A stretch of DNA of 64,000 bases from Roseovarius litoreus (GTDB lineage Bacteria > Pseudomonadota > Alphaproteobacteria > Rhodobacterales > Rhodobacteraceae), in NCBI RefSeq assembly GCF_900142765.1, contig NZ_FRCB01000008.1, forward strand, positions 119,104 to 183,103. Reading direction: 5' to 3'. Of this stretch, positions 26,799-36,004 are shown piece after piece. Position numbers and translations under genes: made by a program. The number at the start of each line of letters is the position of its first letter. Within the stretch, counting starts at the first letter, position 1. The notes beneath the pieces were generated by a model. The model ran no database searches, had not been told where the DNA came from, and was given only the letters and a program-made list of their open reading frames with translations.

Positions 26799-27923
26799 AT
26801 GGACTGGAAGAGGGGTCGGAGAGCCTGCGCATGGCTCTCATTGGTCGTGGGACTAACCGCATGCAGTCCGCGTGCCGACCTTGTGCCTGACGTCTACGAG
26901 GCCGATCTCGGCCGCAATGTGCCGATATTTGTTGGCACAACACGCCAACGCGATGCAGACGGGCTGTGGTCATCATCTCAACCCGGGCCGCTTAACTACG
27001 CAGCCATCGACGTCAACGTGCCGCCAGATCGCGAACCGGGAATAGTGAGTCTGTCGCGCGGGAAACCGGACCCAAGGACAGATTTCCTTACAGGTAAAAT
27101 CAAAGCGTACTCAGACCGTGATGCATTCCGGGCGGCCGCGCGTCAGATGCTTGGCAACGGGCGAGGCCGTGAGGAGATTATCGTTACGATCCACGGGTTT
27201 AACAATACCATGGGCGATAGCGTATTCCGGACGGCACAGATGGCGGCTGATTACGGCATGGATGGGCCGGTTTTCCACTATGCCTGGCCATCACGTGGTG
27301 CACCCCTCGGCTATGCCGCCGACAGAGATGCCGCCCTGCTCGCCCGCGGGGGACTGGAACAGATGCTTGATGATCTACGTCGCGCTGGCGCCAGAGACAT
27401 CATGCTTGTGGCTCATTCCATGGGTTCACAGCTCACAATGGAGGTCTTGCGCCAGATGGCACTCAGGCGCAATACAGCAACTCTGTCCACGATCGGCGGT
27501 GTCGTTCTTTTTTCTCCGGATATTGACCCGGCACTCTTCCGAGCACAGGCCGAGGACATCGGACGCCTTCCCGATCCGTTTGTCATCTTCGTGTCGCGTC
27601 GAGATCCAGCGCTAAGGCTGTCCGCACGTTTGACTGGTCACGAAAACAGGCTGGGGACTATTGCCACGATCGAAGAGGTGGCTGGCCTTGATGTCACGAT
27701 AATCGATCTTTCGGAGGCAAGAGATGCTGCATCTCGACACCTCGCGGCTGCGACTTCACCCACAATGCTCGCCTTCCTGCGCCGCACCGAAGCCATACGG
27801 CGCGACATCGAAAATGCTGCGTCGGGACAGGTAGGTTTGCTTTCAGGGGCTGTCCTGATTGCCGAAGAAGCTTCGGCAGTCATGATCGCCCCCCTGATGG
27901 TGCTTGGCGGGGAGTCGCAATGA
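26799..27923 (+). CDS. Alpha/beta hydrolase lipoprotein (DUF900-like)
   Basis: A 374-residue protein with a lipoprotein signal whose lipobox LTAC places the modified cysteine near residue 22. The hydrolase core is visible: VTIHGFNNTM near residue 127, the nucleophile elbow VAHSMGSQL near 207 (Ser in GHSMG-type motif) and a C-terminal Asp/His region. This matches the DUF900 family of envelope esterase-like proteins. The natural substrate is unknown. It stands alone, followed by a hairpin at 27936-27959. Confidence 0.85.
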   Translation: MDWKRGRRACAWLSLVVGLTACSPRADLVPDVYEADLGRNVPIFVGTTRQRDADGLWSSSQPGPLNYAAIDVNVPPDREPGIVSLSRGKPDPRTDFLTGKIKAYSDRDAFRAAARQMLGNGRGREEIIVTIHGFNNTMGDSVFRTAQMAADYGMDGPVFHYAWPSRGAPLGYAADRDAALLARGGLEQMLDDLRRAGARDIMLVAHSMGSQLTMEVLRQMALRRNTATLSTIGGVVLFSPDIDPALFRAQAEDIGRLPDPFVIFVSRRDPALRLSARLTGHENRLGTIATIEEVAGLDVTIIDLSEARDAASRHLAAATSPTMLAFLRRTEAIRRDIENAASGQVGLLSGAVLIAEEASAVMIAPLMVLGGESQ

Positions 27924-27935
27924 GGCCAGGGGCAA

Positions 27936-27959
27936 TCCGGTTCTTCCAACAGAACCGGA
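27936..27959 (+). terminator. Hairpin after the lipoprotein hydrolase gene
   Basis: A perfect nine-base stem (tccggttct with agaaccgga) and six-base loop begins 12 bases after the stop codon. A T-run is lacking. Confidence 0.5.
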
Positions 27960-28329
27960 CCAGAGCTTGCGACCGTCTCCCAAGCCGCCCTTCTGCTCGG
28001 CTCCCTGAGAACTGAATCGTTTGAAGCTGGAGTTTTCCGCAAGGTTTCCCCGGCCGTGAGGGGAGCGGACGCGCAAGAAAGCATCGAACTCCACGAAACC
28101 GACATAGACGGCCCTTCCTGCCAGTACCAGGATCCAGATGACGAACCGGGCTGTGCGAAGCGAATTCAGCTACATCATTCTCTTTTCTTGACAGCCGCAA
28201 TTAATGGACCGGCAATATGGATCAAGGACAAAGCTGGCCGTCATGGTGCAGGGTACGAGCGTCCGTGTTCATTTTTTAACGGCCCGCAGCAACGATTGAT
28301 ACGTTACGCATTTTTGCGGGAGATTTGAT
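27960..28329. other. Intergenic region without recognised gene
   Basis: Apart from the upstream hairpin I see no coding or repeat structure here. Open frames on the minus strand lack homology I recognise and have poor ribosome sites. The last 100 bases should carry the promoter of the winged-helix gene. Confidence 0.5.
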
Positions 28330-28863
28330 TTGACGATAATGAATGTGCGAGGGTCGCGGCGCCGTAGGCGATCCGATCAGACCGAAAGAAACGCAGCTGC
28401 CTTCGAGGCGCGTTACCTGGATTACCAATACATTTTCGTCGAGTTTCTGCTCGACCATCTGATCGATGTCGGTCGAGCCTTCAAGGGCGACTTCCAGGCG
28501 ATGCTGGTGCTCGCCGTCATTGGCCAGACGCGGCTCCATGCCATACGAACTGCTGCAGAGAATGGTTATGGTTTACAATTTATTGCGCCCGAAAACGAAA
28601 GCAGCAACGCGTCCCGGATTTCCGATCTGACCGGCATTCCGCGCCAGACCGTGCGGCGCAAACTGGCCAGCCTGGCCCAGCTCGGTTGGATCCAACGCAA
28701 TGCGGACGGTTCCTACCGGCTGGTGTCGTCCGGTGGTGAGACGCTGGCACGGCGCGACCTTTCCGAAACGGACCGGCGCGCGATAAATCGGGTGGCGCAA
28801 TTGTTCACCGATCTCGAACGTCTGATCGAAGACCACGAAACACTGATCACGAAGCGCCAATAG
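28330..28863 (+). CDS. Winged-helix transcriptional regulator
   Basis: A 177-residue protein with an Arg-rich start (RGSRRRRR) and a winged helix at about residues 100-150: SRISDLTGIPRQTVRRKLASLAQLGWIQRN, then a YRLVSSGGE wing. It resembles MarR/IclR-type HTH proteins found beside short-chain dehydrogenase genes. The TTG at 28330, eight bases after GGGAGA, is the likely start; the next ATG at 28339 is too far. It precedes the SDR/porin operon and probably controls it. Confidence 0.7.
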   Translation: MTIMNVRGSRRRRRSDQTERNAAAFEARYLDYQYIFVEFLLDHLIDVGRAFKGDFQAMLVLAVIGQTRLHAIRTAAENGYGLQFIAPENESSNASRISDLTGIPRQTVRRKLASLAQLGWIQRNADGSYRLVSSGGETLARRDLSETDRRAINRVAQLFTDLERLIEDHETLITKRQ

Positions 28864-28972
28864 GCACCTCTACAGCCACCTCGTCGCTCGGGTGCTCAGA
28901 ATGAGCACCGAGTTGGTTAACTTTGCAGGCATTGCGCCATATTTTTCTCCTGAAACGCGAGTGGAGGCGCAC

Positions 28973-29740
28973 ATGTTCGATCCAAAGAGTTTTCAGCTTG
29001 ACGGTCAGGTGGCGCTTGTCACCGGGGCCGGTGCCGGTATTGGCAGAGGCATTGCCGAGATGTTCGCCGGTGCGGGAGCATCCGTTGTCGTGAGCGATCT
29101 CAAGCAGGAGACGGCCGACGAAGTGGCAAAGGGCATCGTCGATGCAGGTGGCAAGGCGATCGGCCTGGCCTGCAACGTGACGAAGGAAGAAGACCTGCAA
29201 GCGGCGGTGCAGGCGGCGATCGACAATTTCGGCAGCCTGACGATCCTCGTGAACAACGCCGGCGGCGGCGGACCCAAACCCTTCGACATGCCGATGGAGG
29301 ATTTCCGTTGGGCCTATGAGATCAACGTCTTCGCGCCGTTCCGACTGACCCAGCTCGCCGTGCCCCACATGGAGAAGGCCGGCGGCGGTGCGGTGCTCAA
29401 CATCTCGTCGATGTCGGCCGAGAACAAGAACGTGCGGATGGCGTCCTACTCCTCCTCCAAGGCCGCGATCAGCCATCTGACCCGGAACATCGCCCACGAC
29501 CTCGGGCTGAAGAATATCCGCGTCAACGGCATTGCGCCAGGCGCGATCCGGACGGCTGCGCTGGCCACCGTGCTCACCCCCGAGGTCGAGCAGGCGATGC
29601 TTAAGCATACGCCGATCAAACGCCTTGGCGAGCCCGAGGACATCGCCGGCGCCGCGCTCTATCTCTGTTCGCCTGCGGCGGAATGGGTCAGCGGACAGAT
29701 CCTGACCGTCTCGGGCGGCGGGGTGCAGGAACTCGACTGA
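28973..29740 (+). CDS. Short-chain dehydrogenase, 7-alpha-hydroxysteroid dehydrogenase-like
   Basis: A 255-residue NAD(P)-dependent SDR. The cofactor motif TGAGAGIGRGIA near residue 18, the NNAG motif near 92, catalytic Ser near 142 and the YSSSK pair (Tyr/Lys) near 155 are intact, followed by PGAIRT. It belongs to the classical SDR group with alpha-hydroxysteroid and related secondary alcohols as substrates. The ATG at 28973 follows GGAGG; an upstream ATG at 28892 adds residues not seen in the family. It is first in an operon with a second SDR, a porin and two membrane proteins. Confidence 0.88.
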   Translation: MFDPKSFQLDGQVALVTGAGAGIGRGIAEMFAGAGASVVVSDLKQETADEVAKGIVDAGGKAIGLACNVTKEEDLQAAVQAAIDNFGSLTILVNNAGGGGPKPFDMPMEDFRWAYEINVFAPFRLTQLAVPHMEKAGGGAVLNISSMSAENKNVRMASYSSSKAAISHLTRNIAHDLGLKNIRVNGIAPGAIRTAALATVLTPEVEQAMLKHTPIKRLGEPEDIAGAALYLCSPAAEWVSGQILTVSGGGVQELD

Positions 29741-29811
29741 CGTCGGGCTCGTCGCAAGACAGAAGTCAAAGCCGGGCCTTACCGGACCATCCAAACCACA
29801 GGGAGATACCC

Positions 29812-30603
29812 ATGAGTTTCGACGCATTCGCAGATTTCCGCATGGACGGCCACAATGTCATCATTACCGGCGGCGCGCAGAACATCGGTGCGCAAATCGC
29901 CAAGACGCTTTCAGCCGCCGGCGCGAAGGTCATGATCTGTGACCTGCAAGCCGAGAAGTCCGCCGACACGGCGTCGGACATCGCCAAGGAAACCGGCAAC
30001 GAAGTCCTCGGTATGGGCTGCGACGTGACCAAGGACGAGGACATCCAAGCCGTCGTGGACGCCACCGTGAAGGCTTTCGGCGGCGTCTCCACCCTCGTGA
30101 ACAACGTGGGCTGGGGCGGGCGCCAGCCCGATCCGGCCGCGATCCCAAGGGAAGAGTTCCTGAAGTCCTACGATCTGAACACGGTCAGCGCCTACCGGAT
30201 GAGCATGGCCTGCCTGCCCTATCTGGAAAAATGCGAGAACGCCACGATCACCAATTCGGGCTCGTTTTCCTCGGCCGTGCCAGCCGCCGATATCCTGCCC
30301 TATGGGACGGCGAAGGCTGCATTGAACCAGATGATGGTCTCGCTGGCGCATATGCTGGCGGCCAAGGTGCGCGTCAACTCGGTCCTGATCGGGACGGTCA
30401 TCACCCCCGGTTATGCCGATGCCGGCGTCACTCCCGAGATGCAGGAGAAGCTGGCGCATCCCGACAACCTGACCGGACGGGCAGGCAAGATGGAAGACAT
30501 CGCGAATGCGATGCTCTATCTCACCTCACCGGCATCCAGCTGGGTCAGCGGCCAGATCATCAACGTCCACGGCGGCGGCCACGTCGTTCGGCTTTTCGGA
30601 TAA
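29812..30603 (+). CDS. Short-chain dehydrogenase, atypical Tyr-Lys region
   Basis: A 263-residue SDR with cofactor motif TGGAQNIGAQIA near residue 20 and NNVGWGG near 97. The catalytic stretch reads SGSFSSAVPAADILPYGTAKAAL, so the serine and the YxxxK pair (YGTAK) are preserved. It pairs with the SDR just upstream (about 70 bases), and the porin start lies 4 bases after its stop. Two SDRs acting in turn on one imported alcohol or steroid-like compound is a reasonable reading. Start chosen at GGGAGATACCC ATG. Confidence 0.87.
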   Translation: MSFDAFADFRMDGHNVIITGGAQNIGAQIAKTLSAAGAKVMICDLQAEKSADTASDIAKETGNEVLGMGCDVTKDEDIQAVVDATVKAFGGVSTLVNNVGWGGRQPDPAAIPREEFLKSYDLNTVSAYRMSMACLPYLEKCENATITNSGSFSSAVPAADILPYGTAKAALNQMMVSLAHMLAAKVRVNSVLIGTVITPGYADAGVTPEMQEKLAHPDNLTGRAGKMEDIANAMLYLTSPASSWVSGQIINVHGGGHVVRLFG

Positions 30604-30607
30604 GGGC

Positions 30608-32341
30608 ATGAGTGCCCGCGCCACTGCTTTTTTCAGCGCAGCGGCGTGCGTCGCCCTCGCGGTTGGCGCGGGCGGCCCGGCCACCGCTCAGGAGACTGGT
30701 GGACAGTTCGGCGCCTCCGTCCTGCCCCTTGGCGGGGCGGCCATGGGTCAGAGCATCACCCACGTCACTGTGGAACTCGCCGCATCCAGCGGTGAGCAGG
30801 CGCGTGACGATGCCGCGCTCGCAGCCGCGCGCGCCGCAGTCGCGCCACTTGTCGGCAGCACCTACGCGCCGGTTCTCTTCGACGCCGCGTTGGCCGATCT
30901 TGTCGCCGAGGGCACAGTGCGCGCGGCGCGCCATCGGACCGTTTTCGACGGGGCCAGCAGCGGTCTGGGCGTCATCGTCTCCCTTGACGTTGCAACCGAC
31001 CCGCAGAGCGCTGCTTCGACCGCCCAGCCTGCCACATTCCCGGATATCATTCGAAATGACCGGACGCGGTTGAGCTTCATTCTCGGTGGCGGTGTCGGAG
31101 CCTATTCCGACAACAATCCCTGGTTCGGCGTGCCCGGCGTTTTCAACGCCGGCAGCCCGATTGCAGGCAACTTGCCCGGCGGCGGGACCACCTGGGCCGA
31201 GAGCTACCTCGAAGTCGGCATTGGTGGTGCGACCCGGCTGGGCGACAGCGATCTGTACGTTTTCGGGGCCGTGAGCGGGCTCTACAGTTTTTCCTTTGGC
31301 CAGGACATCTTTCGCGACGACACGCGCGACTTCCTGCACCCGGCCAAAGGCTATGTCGGCCTGCTTTATGCCGACCCGGATACCGATAACCGGCTAAAGC
31401 TGTCTTTCGGGCGCCAGGCATGGACTCTGAACAACGGCTTTCTCATTTCGATGATCTCAGGATCGTCGAACGCGGGCGAACGCGGTGCGACCTATCTGGG
31501 TCCGCGCAACGACACCGACTTCAGCGCCATCGCTACAGGCGAATTCGGACAGTCGCGCTTTTCGCTGTTCTACATCGATCCAGACGAGTTGGAGGACCTC
31601 GAGTCCAACACGACATTCGCAGGCGCGAATTTCGGTTGGCAATTCACCGACGCCTTCTCGGCGGATGTCAGCTATATCACCATCCTGACGTCGGATTCGA
31701 CCTACCGGACGCCTTCGGGGCTGGCGCTGGCGCGCAAGGGGACCAATACGTACGGTCTGCATGCCCTCTGGAGGCCGACCACGCCCGATCATTTCTGGGT
31801 CGAGGGCGAGGCCTACCATCAGACGAACCCCGACTTCGACATGTCAGCGCAGGCCTTTTACGGTACCGTTGGCCACGTCTGGGGCAGCCTGCCCTGGAGC
31901 CCCAGCATCTCTTACCGCTATGCCAGCTTTTCGGGCGACGACCCCAACACCGGCACCTTCGAGCGGTTCGACGGGCTGATGACCAATGGCTTCGGCAACT
32001 GGCTGCAGGGGATGAATTTCGGCAAGGTGTACCGCAACGCCAACCTCAACACGCACCGCATCCAACTCAATCTGGTGCCTCGCCCGGGCATGAACCTGAC
32101 TTTCTCGTGGCACAATCTCCGCGCCGACGAGTTGAACAACCTGGGCGCCAACCGGGCGCTGTCACGGCTGTCGTCATCGGACATCGGAAACGAATACACT
32201 GCGACACTTCGCTGGGGGATCAACCAAAACCAGTATCTGCAACTGGTGGCCTCGCATGCTGTGCCGGGCAAGGCATTGCGCGACATCCAGGCAGACGAGC
32301 CATGGACCACTTTACAGGCCAGCCTCTATTTCAGCTTCTGA
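30608..32341 (+). CDS. Outer-membrane beta-barrel protein, alginate-export family
   Basis: A 577-residue protein with a signal peptide of about 27 residues (ending GGPATAQE). The C-terminal two thirds alternate hydrophobic and polar residues and contain typical barrel strands, ending with a terminal aromatic (YFSF), and resemble the Alg_export channel family. The N-terminal region (about 30-135) is Ala-rich with a possible periplasmic domain. It follows the second SDR by 4 bases and probably admits the operon's substrate through the outer membrane. Confidence 0.75.
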   Translation: MSARATAFFSAAACVALAVGAGGPATAQETGGQFGASVLPLGGAAMGQSITHVTVELAASSGEQARDDAALAAARAAVAPLVGSTYAPVLFDAALADLVAEGTVRAARHRTVFDGASSGLGVIVSLDVATDPQSAASTAQPATFPDIIRNDRTRLSFILGGGVGAYSDNNPWFGVPGVFNAGSPIAGNLPGGGTTWAESYLEVGIGGATRLGDSDLYVFGAVSGLYSFSFGQDIFRDDTRDFLHPAKGYVGLLYADPDTDNRLKLSFGRQAWTLNNGFLISMISGSSNAGERGATYLGPRNDTDFSAIATGEFGQSRFSLFYIDPDELEDLESNTTFAGANFGWQFTDAFSADVSYITILTSDSTYRTPSGLALARKGTNTYGLHALWRPTTPDHFWVEGEAYHQTNPDFDMSAQAFYGTVGHVWGSLPWSPSISYRYASFSGDDPNTGTFERFDGLMTNGFGNWLQGMNFGKVYRNANLNTHRIQLNLVPRPGMNLTFSWHNLRADELNNLGANRALSRLSSSDIGNEYTATLRWGINQNQYLQLVASHAVPGKALRDIQADEPWTTLQASLYFSF

Positions 32342-32392
32342 CATCCACATTTCTGTCTGGCTGGCGCAACCGATTCAAAAGGGTGAGACGAC

Positions 32393-32860
32393 ATGACCGA
32401 AACGACCCAAGCGACGCTGACACAGCCTGAGATCCTGAAAGGCGCCGTGATCGGCGGCGTGATCAATGCCGTGATCAACGGCGCAATCCAGTTCTTTCTG
32501 CTGCGCGGATCCGGGCCGATGCCGCTCACCGTGGACTCCATAGGCACGGAGACGCACACCGTGCTCGGATCCTCCGTGCCGCTGGCCGTATCGCTGGCGA
32601 TGATCCTGACGGCAGTGGCTCACACGACGGTTAAAGTCCCGAAAAAGCCCTTCGTGCCGACCACGCTTTGGCTCGTGATCAAGCATGGGCTCTTTGCCTT
32701 CGGTTCGGTTGTGGCGCTGGCAGTGGTCTGGCAGCGGGTGATGGGCACCGTCGAGGTCGGGCTCGGCACCGCGGTATTGATCCTCGGCACCGTGGCCGGG
32801 CTCGTGGCGGCCATCGTCAACTACATGACCATTTCCGCGATCGTGGAAAAACCCGCATGA
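32393..32860 (+). CDS. Small integral membrane protein, unknown family
   Basis: A 155-residue protein with about four hydrophobic helices (IGGVINAVINGAIQFFLL, LAVSLAMILTAVAHTTV, HGLFAFGSVVALAVVW and LGTAVLILGTVAGLVAA). No family is recognised with confidence. Its last codons overlap the next gene by four bases (ATGA), so the two are co-translated and probably form a complex or act together in transport. Confidence 0.65.
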   Translation: MTETTQATLTQPEILKGAVIGGVINAVINGAIQFFLLRGSGPMPLTVDSIGTETHTVLGSSVPLAVSLAMILTAVAHTTVKVPKKPFVPTTLWLVIKHGLFAFGSVVALAVVWQRVMGTVEVGLGTAVLILGTVAGLVAAIVNYMTISAIVEKPA

Positions 32861-33447
32861 CCGATGTTCCCTGGGGTCAGCTCTTCGGTCTTCTGTTCAT
32901 GACAATGGGGCCTATCCGCGCCATCGCGATTTTCTCCCGCGTCGGCGAGGATGACTCCCAGCCCGAGGTCAAGGCGCTCGCCAATCGGTCCGCATTGCTT
33001 GTCGTCGGAGCCTTTCTTGTAGCGATCCTGATGGGCACCGGAGCGCTCGGCGCTTGGGGGGTCAGCTTTCCCGTGCTGATCGGTGCGGGCGGCGTGGCCC
33101 TTTTCGCCCTGTCCCTGCAGGTACTTTTGGTGCCACCGGCACAGGGCGGCCAGATTGACGCGACGAAGGTACATGCAGCGGCCGTGGCATTCCCCGGCCT
33201 CTTCCCGCCGATCGCTGTCGTGGTCGCCCTGATATTTGCGGTGGCTTTCCCGGGCGTCGAGACTCATGCAGCGATTATCGGAATGGGCCTTGGAATTATT
33301 GCTCTGAATTGGTTCCTGATGCGGCGCTCCAAGTCGATCCTGCGCGCCATCGGGCCCGTGCCTCTGCAGCTTTTCGGCGCTGTTTTCGGCGTCCTTCAAC
33401 TCGCGCTCGCACTCCAGTTCATCCATGATGCCGTGGCGATGCTGTAG
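32857..33447 (+). CDS. MarC-like integral membrane protein
   Basis: A 196-residue protein with six hydrophobic segments. It opens with MTMGPIRAIAIFSRVGEDD and contains WGVSFPVLIGAGGVALFALSLQVLL, which together resemble the MarC family of unknown function. Translation is coupled to the preceding small membrane protein. It is the last gene of the SDR/porin operon, suggesting export or tolerance of the operon's substrate. Confidence 0.65.
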   Translation: MTDVPWGQLFGLLFMTMGPIRAIAIFSRVGEDDSQPEVKALANRSALLVVGAFLVAILMGTGALGAWGVSFPVLIGAGGVALFALSLQVLLVPPAQGGQIDATKVHAAAVAFPGLFPPIAVVVALIFAVAFPGVETHAAIIGMGLGIIALNWFLMRRSKSILRAIGPVPLQLFGAVFGVLQLALALQFIHDAVAML

Positions 33448-33807
33448 TTCTGGATCGGGAGGCGGGAAAACAAGACCTCGAAGCTGAGATATCGATCAAT
33501 CATGCTGAGGATCCGCAGACAGAGATCTTCTGCGCGACCTGAGTGATCAGATAGCCGTGCTCCCGCCAGAGGGCGCCGACAAGGATGTATTGAGAGGCAT
33601 CGAAGACGAACGTGCCGGTGTTATGACGGCGTCGGACAAAAGCAAAAGGCCGCCGAGCTTACGCCAGGCGACCTTTTGCAAAACTGGTTGCGGGAGCAGG
33701 ATTTGGCTTATGCCGAACCAGCGCTGCTTTTCCACATAAAAAGGTCACTTAAGATCAGATCTTTGGCTTACGTAAGCTTCCATCCAATCGACTGCGAGTA
33801 GAACAGA
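33448..33807. other. Gene-poor region at the start of the decayed zone
   Basis: No convincing gene is seen in these 360 bases. Short frames on either strand show no family similarity. It opens a stretch of decayed fragments up to 34500, and its base composition drops in GC. Confidence 0.5.
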
Positions 33808-34163
33808 TCAACCATAAAACACTTCATTAAGCGCCTTGTTTAAATCATCTACCGAAATGGGCTTCATCAGCCAGATGTCTTCGGGACTGATACGAGCGCC
33901 CTCGATAGCGGCCGCCTCCACGTAGCCGTAGATTAGAATAACTTTCAGATCAGGCAAGTGACGCCTAGCTCATGCAGCGATCTCTGAGCCGTCGTAACGG
34001 CCGGGCATGACGATATCGGTGATCAAAAGATCGTATTTCCCGCCACCATCGAGTATACGATCAGCTTGGTCCCCATTGACGGCAGTCTCCACTCTGAGGC
34101 CCAGCCGCTCAAAGCGCTTTTGAATAAATCGTCGCACATCCTCCATGTCTTAGACAATAGGAC
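33808..34163 (-). pseudogene. Response regulator receiver domain (pseudogene)
   Basis: Read on the minus strand the sequence is a CheY-like receiver domain: DMEDVRRFIQKRFERLGLRV, then YDLLITDIVMPGRYDGSEIAA carrying the phospho-acceptor Asp, and KPISVDDLNKALNEVFYG at the end. Two in-frame stops break it, one TAA just before DMEDV and one TGA after SEIAA. No partner kinase gene is nearby. This is a dead fragment of a single-domain or hybrid regulator. Confidence 0.8.
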
Positions 34164-34171
34164 CGGGAATC

Positions 34172-34345
34172 ATCGTGATCTGGCCCTTTTCAATTTTGCC
34201 ATCTACAGCAAGCTGCGCGTCTGCGATCTGGTGAAAATGAAGGGGGTTGAGGTTCTCATCGCCTTCGGCGAGATGCGTTGGCAATAGCGCGATCCCGAGA
34301 CCTGAACGCGTGGCATGATGAGCCGTGAGACGTGCGTTCAACTTG
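34172..34345 (-). pseudogene. LysR-family regulator C-terminal fragment
   Basis: The minus strand encodes HHATRSGLGIALLPTHLAEGDENLNPL, which matches the effector-domain end of LysR regulators (AGLGIALLP motif). The DNA-binding half is absent and the fragment merges into the receiver-domain pseudogene without its own stop. It is therefore a remnant. Confidence 0.6.
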
Positions 34346-34370
34346 AAGCCGATGCAGTCCTTCATCGCGC

Positions 34371-34500
34371 TTTCACCCAAGATGGATTGATCGACCCTGC
34401 CGACATTGCCAGCATGGCCGTTTATCTTGCCTCCGATGTCGCGCGGTCCGTCGTGGGGCAGTTCATCGACGTGGATGGCGATGGCCTCCTGATGGTCTGA
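34371..34500 (+). pseudogene. Short-chain dehydrogenase C-terminal fragment
   Basis: About 42 residues (LIDPADIASMAVYLASDVAR..., ending GQFIDVDGDGLLMV) match the C-terminal end of an SDR, where DPxDIA, YLASD and the GQ...VDG motifs occur. The cofactor and catalytic parts are missing. The fragment points toward the P450 gene but is on the opposite strand. Confidence 0.6.
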
Positions 34501-34505
34501 CTGAG

Positions 34506-34536
34506 CCGCCTTCCCTTACGGCAGAAAGGGAGGCGG
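34506..34536. terminator. Hairpin between SDR remnant and P450 gene
   Basis: Arms ccgcct and aggcgg, extended by ccctt and aaggg after a one-base bulge, enclose a short loop. The element lies six bases past the P450 stop, so it can serve as that gene's terminator, though no T-run is present. Confidence 0.5.
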
Positions 34537-34541
34537 TTGCT

Positions 34542-35750
34542 TCAGGCCGGGATCAGCCGCAGCGGCAACTTACGCAACGTGCGCAGCGTGTTGTTGACCT
34601 TGTAGTCAAAGTCTCCCGCCAGTTCGATCCGTTCCACCCGCGACAGGATCGCGCCGAGGATGCACTCAGCTTCCATACGCGCGGTGTTCTGCCCTACGCA
34701 ATTATGCGGACCCTGCCCGAAGGCCACGTGAATACCCGCCGTGGAACGCTCCACGTCGAAGGCCCCGGGGTTCGGAAACTTCCGCGGATCGCGATTGGCG
34801 CAACCTATGAGGCAGCCCACCTTGGTGCGCGGCTTGAGGCTGTATCCAGCGAAGTCCTGTGCCTCGGTTGTTGTCCGGCAAATGAGCTGGATGGGCGCCT
34901 CCACCCGGATTGCCTCCTCGAAAGCGCCTTTGACGAGACTCGGGTTCTGTTTCAGCTTCGCCCATTGATCGGGGTTTTGGGCGAGCATGAGCAGCGTATG
35001 GCCGATGCCGCTGATGGTGGAATCGACACCCGCGCGGAAGAAGGAGCGCACGTGGAACCCCGCCGTGCCCTGTTCGAACTCGCCTGCATCCTCGGCCTCG
35101 TAGATCATGCGGGCAAAGCCGCCGGGCTTGGTAGCCTGGCGCTGGAAATAGGACTCGTATCTCGCCACGTGCTCACCCGCCGCCTCGATTGACCGTTTGG
35201 TGATCTCATTGTTGGGACCGAGCTGGTTCATGTTGACCTCGCCTAGCACGGTGAAGGCTTCGCGCGGGGCTGAAACGCCCACCGCATCGGGGAAGACTTT
35301 CAGCACGTAAGCCTCCGCAATATCGCGCACACCTTCAACCACACCCGCGGCGACAAGCCTGTCAGCCAGCGCCTCAGCCTCGGCTTTGAAGCTTTCGCGC
35401 CAGCCCCTTAGCACCTTGGGTGACATCACCTTGGTGAGCGCGCGCCGCCGCGTCGTGTGCACCGGCGGATCGACCTCCGTTATCGGGCTCGGCGGACGCC
35501 AAGCCCCAGGGTCGCGAATGTCGGAGAGACCGATGCCGCCCTCGGAGGTGAACCGGGCGTGATCAGAAAGCACCCTATACGCTTCCTCGTGCCGTGTGAT
35601 GGCGTAATAGCCGTACTTCTCGATCCAGACGACGCCACCCAATTCGCGCAGCTCGTCCTGCAACGCATGCGGGTTGCGCAGCACCTGTTCGTCAAACGGA
35701 TCTCCCACGAAAACGGGGGGATCGGGCAATTTCGTTTGCATGTCGGTCAT
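34542..35750 (-). CDS. Cytochrome P450, CYP199-like
   Basis: A 402-residue soluble bacterial P450. The haem-binding loop FGQGPHNCVGQ places the axial cysteine at 351; the ExxR motif (EEAIR) is near 277; the I-helix reads FRAGVDSTISG, with Ser where most P450s have the oxygen-activating Thr. The N-terminal GVVWIEKYGYYAITRHEE, the WRPPSPITEVDPPVHT stretch and the NNTLRTLRKLPLRLIPA end resemble CYP199 enzymes, which hydroxylate or demethylate para-substituted benzoates and related aromatic acids. A GGAGG site precedes the ATG. Its electron partners are very likely the ferredoxin and reductase at 46562-48209. An aromatic-acid substrate feeding the homogentisate genes is inferred. Confidence 0.93.
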   Translation of the reverse strand: MTDMQTKLPDPPVFVGDPFDEQVLRNPHALQDELRELGGVVWIEKYGYYAITRHEEAYRVLSDHARFTSEGGIGLSDIRDPGAWRPPSPITEVDPPVHTTRRRALTKVMSPKVLRGWRESFKAEAEALADRLVAAGVVEGVRDIAEAYVLKVFPDAVGVSAPREAFTVLGEVNMNQLGPNNEITKRSIEAAGEHVARYESYFQRQATKPGGFARMIYEAEDAGEFEQGTAGFHVRSFFRAGVDSTISGIGHTLLMLAQNPDQWAKLKQNPSLVKGAFEEAIRVEAPIQLICRTTTEAQDFAGYSLKPRTKVGCLIGCANRDPRKFPNPGAFDVERSTAGIHVAFGQGPHNCVGQNTARMEAECILGAILSRVERIELAGDFDYKVNNTLRTLRKLPLRLIPA

Positions 35751-36004
35751 CTTCGGCCTCCTAATACTGGTCGCTTATACCGTTTTTGGCAGCGATCTCA
35801 CGCGCAAGCCGGACCTCCGGCAACTGCCGGCAGCCCTTTTCGCGGATTCTGCCGGAAGCCTAGAGATTTTTCCACGCGCCTTCTGTCCCTTTTATGGGGG
35901 AATGTTTGCCAGATCGCGCGAGCGCAGGTTAGTCTCATTCCTCGAAGGACACCTTAGCCCTATTTGCATCACGCAAAGCAGACACTCCGATTGCCAGGAT
36001 ATCA

